From: Candidatus Cloacimonadota bacterium
GTDB lineage: Bacteria > Hydrothermota > E44-bin80
DNA length: 7,505 nt
NCBI GenBank assembly: GCA_004376305.1
Contig: SOKD01000192.1
Span: 1 to 7,505, forward strand
Direction of reading: 5' to 3'
Translations under genes and position numbers: made by a program
Notes under the pieces: generated by a model
Told to the model about the DNA's origin: nothing
Databases searched by the model: none
What the model saw: only the letters and a program-made list of their open reading frames with translations
Shown here: one piece after another, positions 1 through 6,694 of the stretch
How the letters are laid out: each line of letters starts with the position of its first letter
Numbering within the stretch: position 1 is the stretch's first letter

Positions 1-1600
1 AATTCCAGCTTCCACCTGCAGCCGCACTATCCCATCCTGCCGACATGGTGATGACATCAGCACCCTGGATCAGGCAGAAATTTACGCAGTTCTGGAGCAC
101 CCTCATGCTGCCGGGAACACCTCTCAAAACCATAATTTCCGCATCAGGTGCAGCACCGCACTGACTGCCTGCCGTTCCATCACTGGCTACGGTTCCGGCA
201 GTATGGGTTCCATGCCCGTGGGTATCCATAGGATCATTATCATTGTTGATGTAATCCCAACCATGATTCGGGTATGAACCACCGCCGTCCCACATATGTG
301 AGCTAAGGTCATTATGGTTATAATTGCAACCGGTATCAATATGTCCAACAACAACGCCTGCACCGGTATAGCCTTCTGCCCACGCATCGTCCGCATTGAT
401 CCTGAGAACACCCCAGACAATCTCTCTCGATTCAGGAGTTTCTCCACCAATTCCATACTCGGTTTTCCTGCCGAACGGCTTGGTTAATTTGTCATCAAGC
501 CAGATAAGGGCAATGGTGGGATGATTTGCAATTTGTTCAATGACGTTTTTCGTTGCCATCATTCCGATGGAGTTGGTAAGCCACAATTCACTGAGACGAT
601 CAACCTTCCCTTCTCCTGCCATACTCTCGAGGTACTCCATAACATCATTCTGATACTCAGCGGTGAATTCCTGGAGCGTATTGATGGTGATGCTTCGTCT
701 CGAGGATTTGGGTAAATCTTTAACGAGATTGTAGAGAAATTGGGTATCAATGTTCTTATCGAATTCGACGATTACCGGGAGCAATTCGTTCGCGGATGAA
801 TTCTCCATTTTTTCCTTGAGTTCCTCGTCTATCTTTTGGGGATATGTTCTGTAGGTGAAATCAAGCTGACCATCGTATCCTTTTGCACTGAATACAAGCG
901 GATTTGGTGTACAATCGATGTCTGGATCGCCTGATCCTCCTGATTCCAGATAGACAATAATCAGCCAGTTGTTGTCGAATCCCAAATTCTGAATCTCCTG
1001 CCAGGAGTTGTTAAAGTAAATCCAGTCTCCTTTTCCATCGATAGCAGGACCTGCATCCATGGAAGCAGGATAGGTACCGGCAGTATGCGTAACCTCTACC
1101 GAACACCAGAGGTCACCGGTTCCCGGTATGGTCACCGGGTTGCTCAGCATGACGGTTACCCATTCATCAGGCGCACTTGATGTGTAAGGTTCTGAGGTGA
1201 TCATGGCGCCCGGAGTGGTTGCTGTGCCATCGTCGTATACCTTGACGACATTGTTGAGGTCTCCGGAAAATTTGTGGAATTTAATGCCGCTGATGGTCCA
1301 GCCGGTGAACGGACCGAGCTCGGTGGGTGTTAATCTGATTGCAAACTCGAAGGTACCTCCTGCAGTGAGACCAAGCGCGTTGTTATAGACGAGTGAACCG
1401 TACCAGAGACTGTCATCCTGCCTGTAAGCCGGTGTTTCGTACATGCGTGCAACAGAATGATCATAGGTGTCAGGTGACAAGGAGAAGACATTACCCGATG
1501 ATGTAAGGACAACAGCTTGTTTTCTAACTGTGCTCTCGGCAAACACCAACGTTATACCGAGAACAAGTATTACTGCACAAAAAAGAGTTTTTCTAAGCAC
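1..1600 (-). CDS. Secreted subtilisin-like serine protease, bacillopeptidase F type (3' end cut off by the window)
   Basis: This is the N-terminal 533 residues of a peptidase family S8 protein. The start is GTG at 1600, five bases after a perfect AAAGGAGG. Residues 1-21 form a signal peptide (Arg3 and Lys4, hydrophobic core, likely cut after VFA21). Residues about 60-219 form a beta-rich module (YDDGT at 122-126, many Trp/Gly/Asp), which I judge to be an accessory adhesion-type domain. Residues about 274-373 resemble the inhibitor I9-type propeptide of bacillopeptidase F, ending with LWLTNSIGMMATK and a following helix. The catalytic domain starts near WGV at 396-398. The catalytic Asp422 lies in HIDTG and His463 in HGHGTHTAGTVAS. 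The frame runs off the edge just after VITMSAG, so the oxyanion-hole Asn and the GTS-type catalytic Ser are not visible. No lipobox is present. The product is probably exported and self-activating. The family call is firm; the substrate is unknown. Confidence 0.92.
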   Translation of the reverse strand, partial: MLRKTLFCAVILVLGITLVFAESTVRKQAVVLTSSGNVFSLSPDTYDHSVARMYETPAYRQDDSLWYGSLVYNNALGLTAGGTFEFAIRLTPTELGPFTGWTISGIKFHKFSGDLNNVVKVYDDGTATTPGAMITSEPYTSSAPDEWVTVMLSNPVTIPGTGDLWCSVEVTHTAGTYPASMDAGPAIDGKGDWIYFNNSWQEIQNLGFDNNWLIIVYLESGGSGDPDIDCTPNPLVFSAKGYDGQLDFTYRTYPQKIDEELKEKMENSSANELLPVIVEFDKNIDTQFLYNLVKDLPKSSRRSITINTLQEFTAEYQNDVMEYLESMAGEGKVDRLSELWLTNSIGMMATKNVIEQIANHPTIALIWLDDKLTKPFGRKTEYGIGGETPESREIVWGVLRINADDAWAEGYTGAGVVVGHIDTGCNYNHNDLSSHMWDGGGSYPNHGWDYINNDNDPMDTHGHGTHTAGTVASDGTAGSQCGAAPDAEIMVLRGVPGSMRVLQNCVNFCLIQGADVITMSAGWDSAAAGGSWN

Positions 1601-1605
1601 AAAAA

Positions 1606-1613
1606 CCTCCTTT
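1606..1613 (-). promoter_or_regulatory. Ribosome binding site that fixes the protease GTG start
   Basis: AAAGGAGG lies five bases before GTG at 1600. No in-frame ATG lies nearby with such spacing, and the reading frame from this GTG opens directly into a signal peptide, so this site decides the start. Confidence 0.85.
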
Positions 1614-1636
1614 TACTAAAATTTGTGAAATAAAGT

Positions 1637-1647
1637 TCACCTCCTTT
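1637..1647 (-). promoter_or_regulatory. Extra Shine-Dalgarno-like element at the predicted 5' end of the protease mRNA (STAB-SD-like)
   Basis: AAAGGAGGTGA is a near-perfect complement of the 16S rRNA 3' end, but no ATG, GTG or TTG follows at usable distance. It begins within about three bases of the transcript start expected from the promoter at 1655-1682. A GTGAA/TTCAC hairpin (1625-1640, six-base loop) overlaps its end. A 30S-binding GAAAGGAGG at an mRNA 5' end is the known STAB-SD stabiliser of Bacillus cry3A mRNA. The functional analogy is inference. Confidence 0.45.
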
Positions 1648-1654
1648 CCCATAA

Positions 1655-1682
1655 ATTATATCACGTTACTGGAGTTTGTCAA
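1655..1682 (-). promoter_or_regulatory. Consensus sigma70-type promoter for the protease gene
   Basis: On the minus strand TTGACA (1682-1677) and TATAAT (1660-1655) are separated by 16 bases, with both hexamers matching consensus exactly. The -10 box overlaps the lspA stop codon. Predicted transcription start is near G1650-G1648, giving a leader of about 48 bases. It allows the protease to be expressed independently of the operon upstream. No terminator-like hairpin separates lspA from the protease, so read-through from lspA is also possible. Confidence 0.75.
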
Positions 1683-2165
1683 GGTTTTATCAGGAACTCT
1701 TTCTTTTTTTTCGCCGAAGATCCATGCCCAGAGGATTACAATAATTCCAATGGTAACAAAAGAGTCGGCAATATTAAAGACAGGCCAGTGAAAACGTTTT
1801 ACACTAACGTCGATGAAATCGATCACCTGTTGTATTCTGAATCGGTCAATGAGATTTCCAATCGCACCACCAATAATCATGGCAAGGCCAACATAGAGAA
1901 GACATCCTTTTTCCTTTAACCGTGAAAAATAAAAGATAAGAAGGAGTGTGGCAATAGATGTCAGTACCATCATGAGTAGTGGCGGACCCACGGGAATTCC
2001 GAATGCCGCATTTGGGTTTCTGACGTAGGTGATTCGAACAAAAGAACCAATTACTCTGATGGATTGACCCAGAAACATCGTGTTTGAAATAATGAATTTT
2101 GAAATTTGGTCACAAATAATAACGGAAAGGGGAACCAAAATGAGAATTTTCCATTTTATTTTCAT
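1656..2165 (-). CDS. lspA: Lipoprotein signal peptidase (signal peptidase II)
   Basis: An aspartic membrane protease (family A8) of 169 residues, the usual size. It removes signal peptides from prolipoproteins at the lipid-modified cysteine in the inner membrane. Four hydrophobic segments are visible: about 7-26, 62-80, 88-106 and 132-150. Conserved boxes are CDQISK (18-23), NPNAAFG (50-56), GGAIGNLIDRF (99-109), VIDFIDV (114-120) and FNIADS (130-135). By alignment with the Pseudomonas enzyme, the catalytic pair would be Asp116 and Asp134, with Asp107 also conserved. The third residue of the N-x-G-A-A-F box is Asn52 instead of the usual Gly. The ATG lies two bases after the upstream stop and has no good SD, so translation is probably coupled to the DksA-like gene. 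The tail after residue 152 is charged and polar. Very sure. Confidence 0.96.
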   Translation of the reverse strand: MKIKWKILILVPLSVIICDQISKFIISNTMFLGQSIRVIGSFVRITYVRNPNAAFGIPVGPPLLMMVLTSIATLLLIFYFSRLKEKGCLLYVGLAMIIGGAIGNLIDRFRIQQVIDFIDVSVKRFHWPVFNIADSFVTIGIIVILWAWIFGEKKERVPDKTLTNSSNVI

Positions 2166-2167
2166 TT

Positions 2168-2527
2168 TTAGCGTGCCATCTTTTCTTCTTGTTCCTTACA
2201 TTTCACGCATAATTTCGCATACGGTTTTACCTTCAGTCGTTCTCGTTCAATCTTCTTGGAGCATTTTTCACATTTTCCATAGGCTTTGTTTCGAATCTTC
2301 TCAAGTGCTTCATCAATAACTGTGAGCCTGTTACCGTAACTTGACACTATGATAGATTCCTCTTCCTTATCTGCTGTTTCAGAACCAATATCAGCCATGT
2401 GGTAAGGATATGCAAAGGTGTCTGAGGGTGTATCAATCTTATGCTCATGTTTATCAAGTCCTCTTGCGAATTTCGCTTTTTCCTTCATTAAGAGATTCTG
2501 AAAGAACTTGAGGTCCCTTTTATTCAT
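2168..2527 (-). CDS. DksA/TraR family C4 zinc-finger protein
   Basis: A 119-residue protein of the DksA/TraR family, whose members bind in the secondary channel of RNA polymerase and alter promoter output, often with ppGpp. Residues about 1-30 and 50-80 should form the helical hairpin. A C4 zinc finger follows: Cys86, Cys89, Cys107, Cys110 (CEKC and CVKC). GSETADKEEE (48-57) matches the family's conserved turn region, but the DxxDxA tip motif of E. coli DksA is absent, so it is closer to the short TraR/YteA-like branch than to true DksA. I chose the ATG at 2527 over one nine codons upstream, because AAGGAGG lies four bases before it and its ATGA overlaps the ileS stop. It sits between ileS and lspA, an order found in other bacteria. 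The family is sure; its regulatory role is inferred. Confidence 0.9.
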   Translation of the reverse strand: MNKRDLKFFQNLLMKEKAKFARGLDKHEHKIDTPSDTFAYPYHMADIGSETADKEEESIIVSSYGNRLTVIDEALEKIRNKAYGKCEKCSKKIERERLKVKPYAKLCVKCKEQEEKMAR

Positions 2528-5298
2528 TTCCCCTCCTTCAATGTGTCGTAACACTGCTCACAGATTGTTGGATGGTCCGAAAAATTCCCAACTGTTTTGG
2601 AGAAGACCCAACATCTCATGCATTTTTCACCATCAGCTTTCATTACCTTAACGGCAATGTCTTCATTTTCTTCTTCGTAAGCTTCCCCGGATACATAGTT
2701 ATCGATCTCTATACTGGAAACGAGAAAATAGACCTTTAAATCTTTCATAAGTCTGAGTAAAAAGTCTTTCGTTTCAGGGCTTTTGCAATAGATTACAATA
2801 CGTGCTTCAAGTGCATTCCCAATTGATTTGTCTTTTCTCTTTTTCTCAAGAGCACGGTTCACTACATCTCTATAACCCTGTAGTTTCTCAAAGACGGCTT
2901 CAAGTTCTGGGTCAATCCAATTATTGTTGATTTCCGGGAATAAACTTATATGTATGCTCTCTTCCTCCCTTTTAAAGTAAGGTGAGAGTTGCCATATTTC
3001 CTCAGCTGTAAAAGCAAGAATTGGAGTAATGAGAAGCAGTAGGTTTCGGAGTATCACATGGAATACCGTTTGTGTTGACCGCCGTTCAGGTGATTTTTTT
3101 CCATGTGTATAGAGATTATCTTTCATTATATCGAAATAGTAGTGAGAAAGCTCGGTCGTACAAAAATTGTGATATGAATGTGTAACTTTGTTGAAGTTAA
3201 AGTGCTTATAACTGTCAACAATGTCTTTTGTAAGTTGTGTCAGTTTTGAGAGCATGAGCCTGTCCATTGGATACAGATCCTTGAATGGGATAGCATCTTT
3301 ATCGGGATCGAAATCGAACAGATTTCCCTGCAGAAACCTGAATGTATTACGGATTTTTCTGTACATATCGACAGTATTATCTAATGATTTATAATTAAAA
3401 GCGACATCGGCAGCGAAATCTATGGATGCAAACCACAACCGTAAAATGTCCGCGCCATATTTTTTGCAGATTTCATCAGGGGATATGCTGTTTCCCAATT
3501 TTTTCGACATTTTCTTCAGATTTGAGTCCAGTACAAGGCCATGCGTTAATACTGACTTGAATGGAACCGTATCATCAATTGATTTGCTGACAATGAGTGA
3601 GAGCTGAAACCAACCTCTGTGCTGGTCAACGGCTTCGAGATACAGATCCGAAGGCTTGCTTAACTCACTTCTTTCTTCGAGCACTGCCTTATGACTCATT
3701 GAAGCATCAAACCACACATCAAATATATCAGTTTCCCTCTCAAATCGTGTTCCCTTGCAGGATGGGCATTGAAAATTATTCGGTAAAAAGTTTTCAATGG
3801 GATCGCTGAACCAGCTATCAGCAGTTTTTTCTTTTACGATTGTTGCAGTTTTCTTGATGATTTCAATGTCGAGTATTGTTTTTCCACAATCCTTGCAATA
3901 GACTGCTGGGATGGGAACTCCCCATGCTCTTTGTCTGGATAATGTCCAGTCAGGTCGTGTCACGATCATATTGTAAATTCTCTCTTTGCTCCATTCCGGA
4001 ATCCAGGTTGAATTGTTTACGGACTCAAGCAAACGCTCTCGGAGATTCTTGTGATCAACATTGAGAAACCACTGTTCTGTTGCCCTGAAAATTAATGGTT
4101 TTGAACATCTCCAGCAATGTGGGTACGAATGTTCGAGTGTTGTTTGGTGCAGGAGTAAACTGCGTTCATCGAGCCGCTTTAGAATATCGGGATTTGCGTC
4201 AAAAACGATTTTTCCTTTTGCGAATGGTACTTCATCGGTGAATTTTCCTTCATTGTCAACCGGTGAGATAACAGCGAGCTTGTAAACAAGACTGATCTGG
4301 TAATCTTCGTAACCGTGACCGGGAGCAATATGAACACAACCCGTTCCCGTTTCCATATCCACGAAATGGGCGCAAATTGTTACTGATTCTCTGTCATCGA
4401 AGATCGGATGTTGTGCTTTCAAACCTTCGAATTCTCCGCCCTTCATCTTCTTAATGATCTTATATGACTCAATACCAAGTGTTTCCTTTGTTTTCTCGAA
4501 AAGTGCTTCTGCAACAATATAACCTTCATTGTTCCACGTGAACACCACATATGTTTCTTGAGGGTGAAGCGCAACCGCAACATTTGCGGGGAGAGTCCAT
4601 GGTGTTGTTGTCCAGATAATATACGATGTTTTGAGTTCTCCCGGGAAGTCTTTGATGGGGAAGGCTATGTGCACAGACGGCGATGTGTGCTGCTCGTATT
4701 CTACTTCAGCTTCTGCCAGCGCAGTTTTGCAAGAAGAACACCAGTGGATAGGTCTTTTCCCCCTGTAAATATATCCATTTTTTACAATTTCCCCAAACCC
4801 TTCAATAATTATTGCTTCGTATGAAGGATCCATGGTTAGGTATGGATTTTCCCAATCTCCGAAGACACCAAGACGTGGGAATTCCTCTTTCTGGATTTCG
4901 AGAAACGTATTGGCATAAGCACGACATTTTTGTCTAATTTCCATCTTTGTTGGATTTAGGTGTGCTTGCCGTATTTCATTCATTACGTTATGCTCGATGG
5001 GCATTCCATGACAGTCCCAGCCGGGGATGTAAGGAGCATAGTATCCTTGCATAGAAAAACACTTAACAACGAAGTCCTTCAGTATTTTATTGAAGCCCGT
5101 GCCCATGTGAATATGTCCATTTGCATAGGGTGGACCATCGTGGAGAATATATGATTTATTTTTGTCCCTTTTCTTTAGAATTTTTTCATATGTCTTCTTT
5201 TCATTCCAGAATTTCAGGATTTCCTTCTCTTTCTGAGGAAGGTTTGCTTTCATAGGAAATGTAGTAGTGGGAAGATTAAGTGTTTCCTTATAGTTCAC
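2524..5298 (-). CDS. ileS: Isoleucyl-tRNA synthetase (bacterial type with C-terminal zinc finger)
   Basis: A 924-residue class Ia synthetase that attaches isoleucine to tRNA-Ile in the cytoplasm. The ATP-binding signature follows PPYANG and reads HMGT at 64-67, where HIGH or HMGH is more usual. The CP1 editing domain is intact: WTTTPWTLPAN (229-239) and VHIAPGHGYED, with His323 and Asp332 matching the residues needed to hydrolyse Val-tRNA. FRATEQWF and the catalytic-core QRAWGVPIP follow. The second ATP motif is KMSKK at 596-600. The end carries a zinc-binding module with Cys893, Cys896, Cys913 and Cys916, as in E. coli IleRS. No frameshift is visible. The start is GTG at 5298, seven bases after AAGGAG, overlapping the TPR gene by 11 bases. 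The stop overlaps the next start as ATGA. No T-box leader is possible because the upstream gene runs into it. Confidence 0.98.
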   Translation of the reverse strand: MNYKETLNLPTTTFPMKANLPQKEKEILKFWNEKKTYEKILKKRDKNKSYILHDGPPYANGHIHMGTGFNKILKDFVVKCFSMQGYYAPYIPGWDCHGMPIEHNVMNEIRQAHLNPTKMEIRQKCRAYANTFLEIQKEEFPRLGVFGDWENPYLTMDPSYEAIIIEGFGEIVKNGYIYRGKRPIHWCSSCKTALAEAEVEYEQHTSPSVHIAFPIKDFPGELKTSYIIWTTTPWTLPANVAVALHPQETYVVFTWNNEGYIVAEALFEKTKETLGIESYKIIKKMKGGEFEGLKAQHPIFDDRESVTICAHFVDMETGTGCVHIAPGHGYEDYQISLVYKLAVISPVDNEGKFTDEVPFAKGKIVFDANPDILKRLDERSLLLHQTTLEHSYPHCWRCSKPLIFRATEQWFLNVDHKNLRERLLESVNNSTWIPEWSKERIYNMIVTRPDWTLSRQRAWGVPIPAVYCKDCGKTILDIEIIKKTATIVKEKTADSWFSDPIENFLPNNFQCPSCKGTRFERETDIFDVWFDASMSHKAVLEERSELSKPSDLYLEAVDQHRGWFQLSLIVSKSIDDTVPFKSVLTHGLVLDSNLKKMSKKLGNSISPDEICKKYGADILRLWFASIDFAADVAFNYKSLDNTVDMYRKIRNTFRFLQGNLFDFDPDKDAIPFKDLYPMDRLMLSKLTQLTKDIVDSYKHFNFNKVTHSYHNFCTTELSHYYFDIMKDNLYTHGKKSPERRSTQTVFHVILRNLLLLITPILAFTAEEIWQLSPYFKREEESIHISLFPEINNNWIDPELEAVFEKLQGYRDVVNRALEKKRKDKSIGNALEARIVIYCKSPETKDFLLRLMKDLKVYFLVSSIEIDNYVSGEAYEEENEDIAVKVMKADGEKCMRCWVFSKTVGNFSDHPTICEQCYDTLKEGK
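2532..2538 (-). promoter_or_regulatory. Ribosome binding site that decides the start of the DksA/TraR-like gene
   Basis: AAGGAGG inside the last ileS codons lies four bases before the ATG at 2527. The longer frame beginning at 2554 has no SD and would place this strong site inside its own coding sequence, so the shorter start is preferred. Confidence 0.8.
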
Positions 5299-6001
5299 CT
5301 GGATGCTCCTTCGAACTCAATTTCAGAAAAGCCTTTACCTTTTCATTATCAGGGGCGAAATCGAGTGTTTCTTTTAAAATATTGTTTGCCGTATCCTTAT
5401 CTCCCTTTCGGTAATGAGCAACGGCGAGTTTGATTCTTGCATCGATGTACTGTGGATTTATACCAATCACCTTTTCGATTTCAGCGATTGCTTCGTCATA
5501 CTTCTGCATTTTTATGTAAGTGCTGCCGAGAAGCGTCCGAATATCGAGATATTGAGGAGCAATTTTGAGTGCCTTCCGAAATTCTTGCTTTGCATTTTCA
5601 AATTCTTCAATTTCAAGATAGTTAATGCCAAGCTCTTTATGTGCATTAGCAAGTTTTGCCTTCATTCCTGAGGTTAACCTACCCTCCACCTGCTCCAGTT
5701 TCATTGCTTTTTCATACTCCGTAACCGCTTCAGTGTAGCGACCCATTTCATTGAAGGTAATCGAAAGGTTGAGATGTGCCTCAATGTAGTTGGTATTCAA
5801 CTCAAGTGCCTTTCTGAAAGCATTGACAGCCATCTTGTATGAACCGAGCATACAGTACATCAGCCCGAGCTGGTTGTGAATATCGGGAAAATCCGGAGCC
5901 TTTTCACGTGCCTCTATAAGGAGCATAAGTCCTTCATTAACTTTTCCTTGGTCAAAAAGTGCATTTCCCTTCTTTATTTTTTCTCTGAGTTCAGGATCCA
6001 T
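5288..6001 (-). CDS. Tetratricopeptide repeat (TPR) protein
   Basis: A 237-residue protein made almost wholly of TPR helical repeats, which form a scaffold for protein-protein contacts. About six repeats can be read: roughly 5-38, 39-72, 73-106, 119-152, 153-186 and 187-220. Repeats 2, 4 and 5 fit the TPR pattern best (for example LGLMYCMLGSYKMAVNAFRK). A short insert, GRLTSGMKAKLA, separates repeats 3 and 4. There is no signal peptide or membrane segment, so it should be cytoplasmic. The ATG at 6001 follows GGAGG by four bases. The gene lies 11 bases after the unknown exported protein and overlaps ileS by 11 bases. TPR proteins in bacteria often serve envelope assembly, pili or secretion, but nothing here identifies a partner. 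The fold is sure, the function unknown. Confidence 0.93.
   Translation of the reverse strand: MDPELREKIKKGNALFDQGKVNEGLMLLIEAREKAPDFPDIHNQLGLMYCMLGSYKMAVNAFRKALELNTNYIEAHLNLSITFNEMGRYTEAVTEYEKAMKLEQVEGRLTSGMKAKLANAHKELGINYLEIEEFENAKQEFRKALKIAPQYLDIRTLLGSTYIKMQKYDEAIAEIEKVIGINPQYIDARIKLAVAHYRKGDKDTANNILKETLDFAPDNEKVKAFLKLSSKEHPGEL
5306..5311 (-). promoter_or_regulatory. Ribosome binding site for the ileS GTG start
   Basis: AAGGAG lies seven bases before GTG at 5298, within the final codons of the TPR gene. It supports GTG as the true start and a translationally coupled junction. No promoter space exists here. Confidence 0.8.
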
Positions 6002-6005
6002 ATTT

Positions 6006-6010
6006 CCTCC
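6006..6010 (-). promoter_or_regulatory. Ribosome binding site for the TPR gene
   Basis: GGAGG lies four bases before the ATG at 6001, in the 11-base gap after the upstream TAG stop. Confidence 0.75.
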
Positions 6011-6012
6011 AG

Positions 6013-6624
6013 CTATTGACTACTCTTTTGTGAATAAAAAAGATACATGAGTCCGCCAACAATAGCAGTAATTATTGCTGGCTCCAGAAAACGGGCTATG
6101 GATATTCCGCTCTTCTTTATACCCTTTTTAAGATTTGTATATGCCTTTTTTGACAGTTCGTTTTCCAATGATTCGTCCCGTTCTCTTGCTATGAAAATCT
6201 CCCCTGTATAAGGATCAACAAGTCTGTATGAAAGGACAATGTGCGCTTTTCGCAGCACAACAGTTTCGCCCCAGAATTGGTCCTTTTCTTCTATGAGGAC
6301 GTTTTTGCTCATAACCTTAAAGAAAAGAGTAGGTTCTTCCCAATCTGTTTCATCCTCAACAAGGTAGACAATACCATCTTCAATTTTCAGTTCATTGACA
6401 ATGGTTTCAATAATGATAACATCAATTGACTCCTCATGTTTATCTGTTTGTTTTACAATGGTGATCTCTGTAAAGCCTTCTGTTATGATGTCGCGAGCTA
6501 TGATTTTGCCAATTTTTCTAAAACAGATATTCAGAAGTTCTTGATCGGTCAGCTCCTTTTCTGCTTTTTCTGCAAGAGCAGATGTAAAGAACAAGAGCAT
6601 ACAGACGAGTGTACACAATTTCAT
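6013..6624 (-). CDS. Unknown exported protein with signal peptide and C-terminal membrane anchor
   Basis: I do not recognise this 203-residue protein. Residues 1-18 are a signal peptide with likely cleavage after SALA18; Cys4 and Cys8 lie inside it and form no lipobox. The mature part begins with a charged helix (about 20-50), then alternates predicted strands: 52-58, 67-90 and 99-112, followed by 121-136 joined through a DPYTGE turn to 142-147. A Lys-rich helix spans 153-172. Residues about 180-197 are hydrophobic (ITAIVGGLMYLFY) followed by a short QKSSQ tail, consistent with a membrane anchor. The run HIVLSYRLVDPYTGEIFIA resembles the paired strands of CsgG/FlgO/LpoB-like periplasmic domains; this is a weak fold-level guess. 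It is the first gene of the operon. The ATG at 6624 has no SD and sits about 8 bases after a strong -10 box, so its mRNA is probably leaderless. The coding call is strong. Confidence 0.85.
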   Translation of the reverse strand: MKLCTLVCMLLFFTSALAEKAEKELTDQELLNICFRKIGKIIARDIITEGFTEITIVKQTDKHEESIDVIIIETIVNELKIEDGIVYLVEDETDWEEPTLFFKVMSKNVLIEEKDQFWGETVVLRKAHIVLSYRLVDPYTGEIFIARERDESLENELSKKAYTNLKKGIKKSGISIARFLEPAIITAIVGGLMYLFYSQKSSQ

Positions 6625-6632
6625 AACAGTGC

Positions 6633-6661
6633 AATATATACAATCAGTCTGCCAAAGTCAA
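6633..6661 (-). promoter_or_regulatory. Promoter of the five-gene operon (leaderless)
   Basis: On the minus strand TTGACT (6661-6656) and TATATT (6638-6633) have the ideal 17-base spacing. Only eight bases separate the -10 box from the ATG at 6624, so transcription should begin at or within about two bases of the start codon. The adjacent gene lacks any SD, which fits. The -35 box lies within one arm of the inverted repeat at 6653-6694. Confidence 0.72.
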
Positions 6662-6694
6662 GAAAAAAAGGTTTTCAAAATACTCTTGACTTTG
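6653..6694. repeat. Perfect 11-bp inverted repeat spanning both divergent -35 boxes (candidate operator)
   Basis: CAAAGTCAAGA (6653-6663) and TCTTGACTTTG (6684-6694) are exact reverse complements, separated by a 20-bp A/T-rich spacer. The arm centres are 31 bp apart, close to three helical turns. Each arm holds the -35 hexamer of one outward promoter. The repeat lies upstream of both predicted transcript starts, so it should act as DNA rather than as an RNA hairpin. It could be a regulator-binding site, or simply a mirrored pair of promoter elements. Confidence 0.65.

Noticed and set aside
1330..1542. 70-codon minus-strand frame within the protease gene
   Set aside because: It is an out-of-frame reading of the protease, whose main frame is open for 533 codons with signal peptide and catalytic motifs.
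1593..1652. 19-codon leader peptide frame before the protease
   Set aside because: Its ATG is three bases after the -10 box, so it is unlikely to be on the transcript, and it has no SD of its own. It is mentioned only as an alternative reading of the extra SD.
1601..1655. Intrinsic terminator after lspA
   Set aside because: The only hairpin is a weak five-base stem with no G+C-rich core or following T run.
5288..5320. T-box leader ahead of ileS
   Set aside because: The ileS start overlaps the TPR gene by 11 bases, leaving no room for a T-box.
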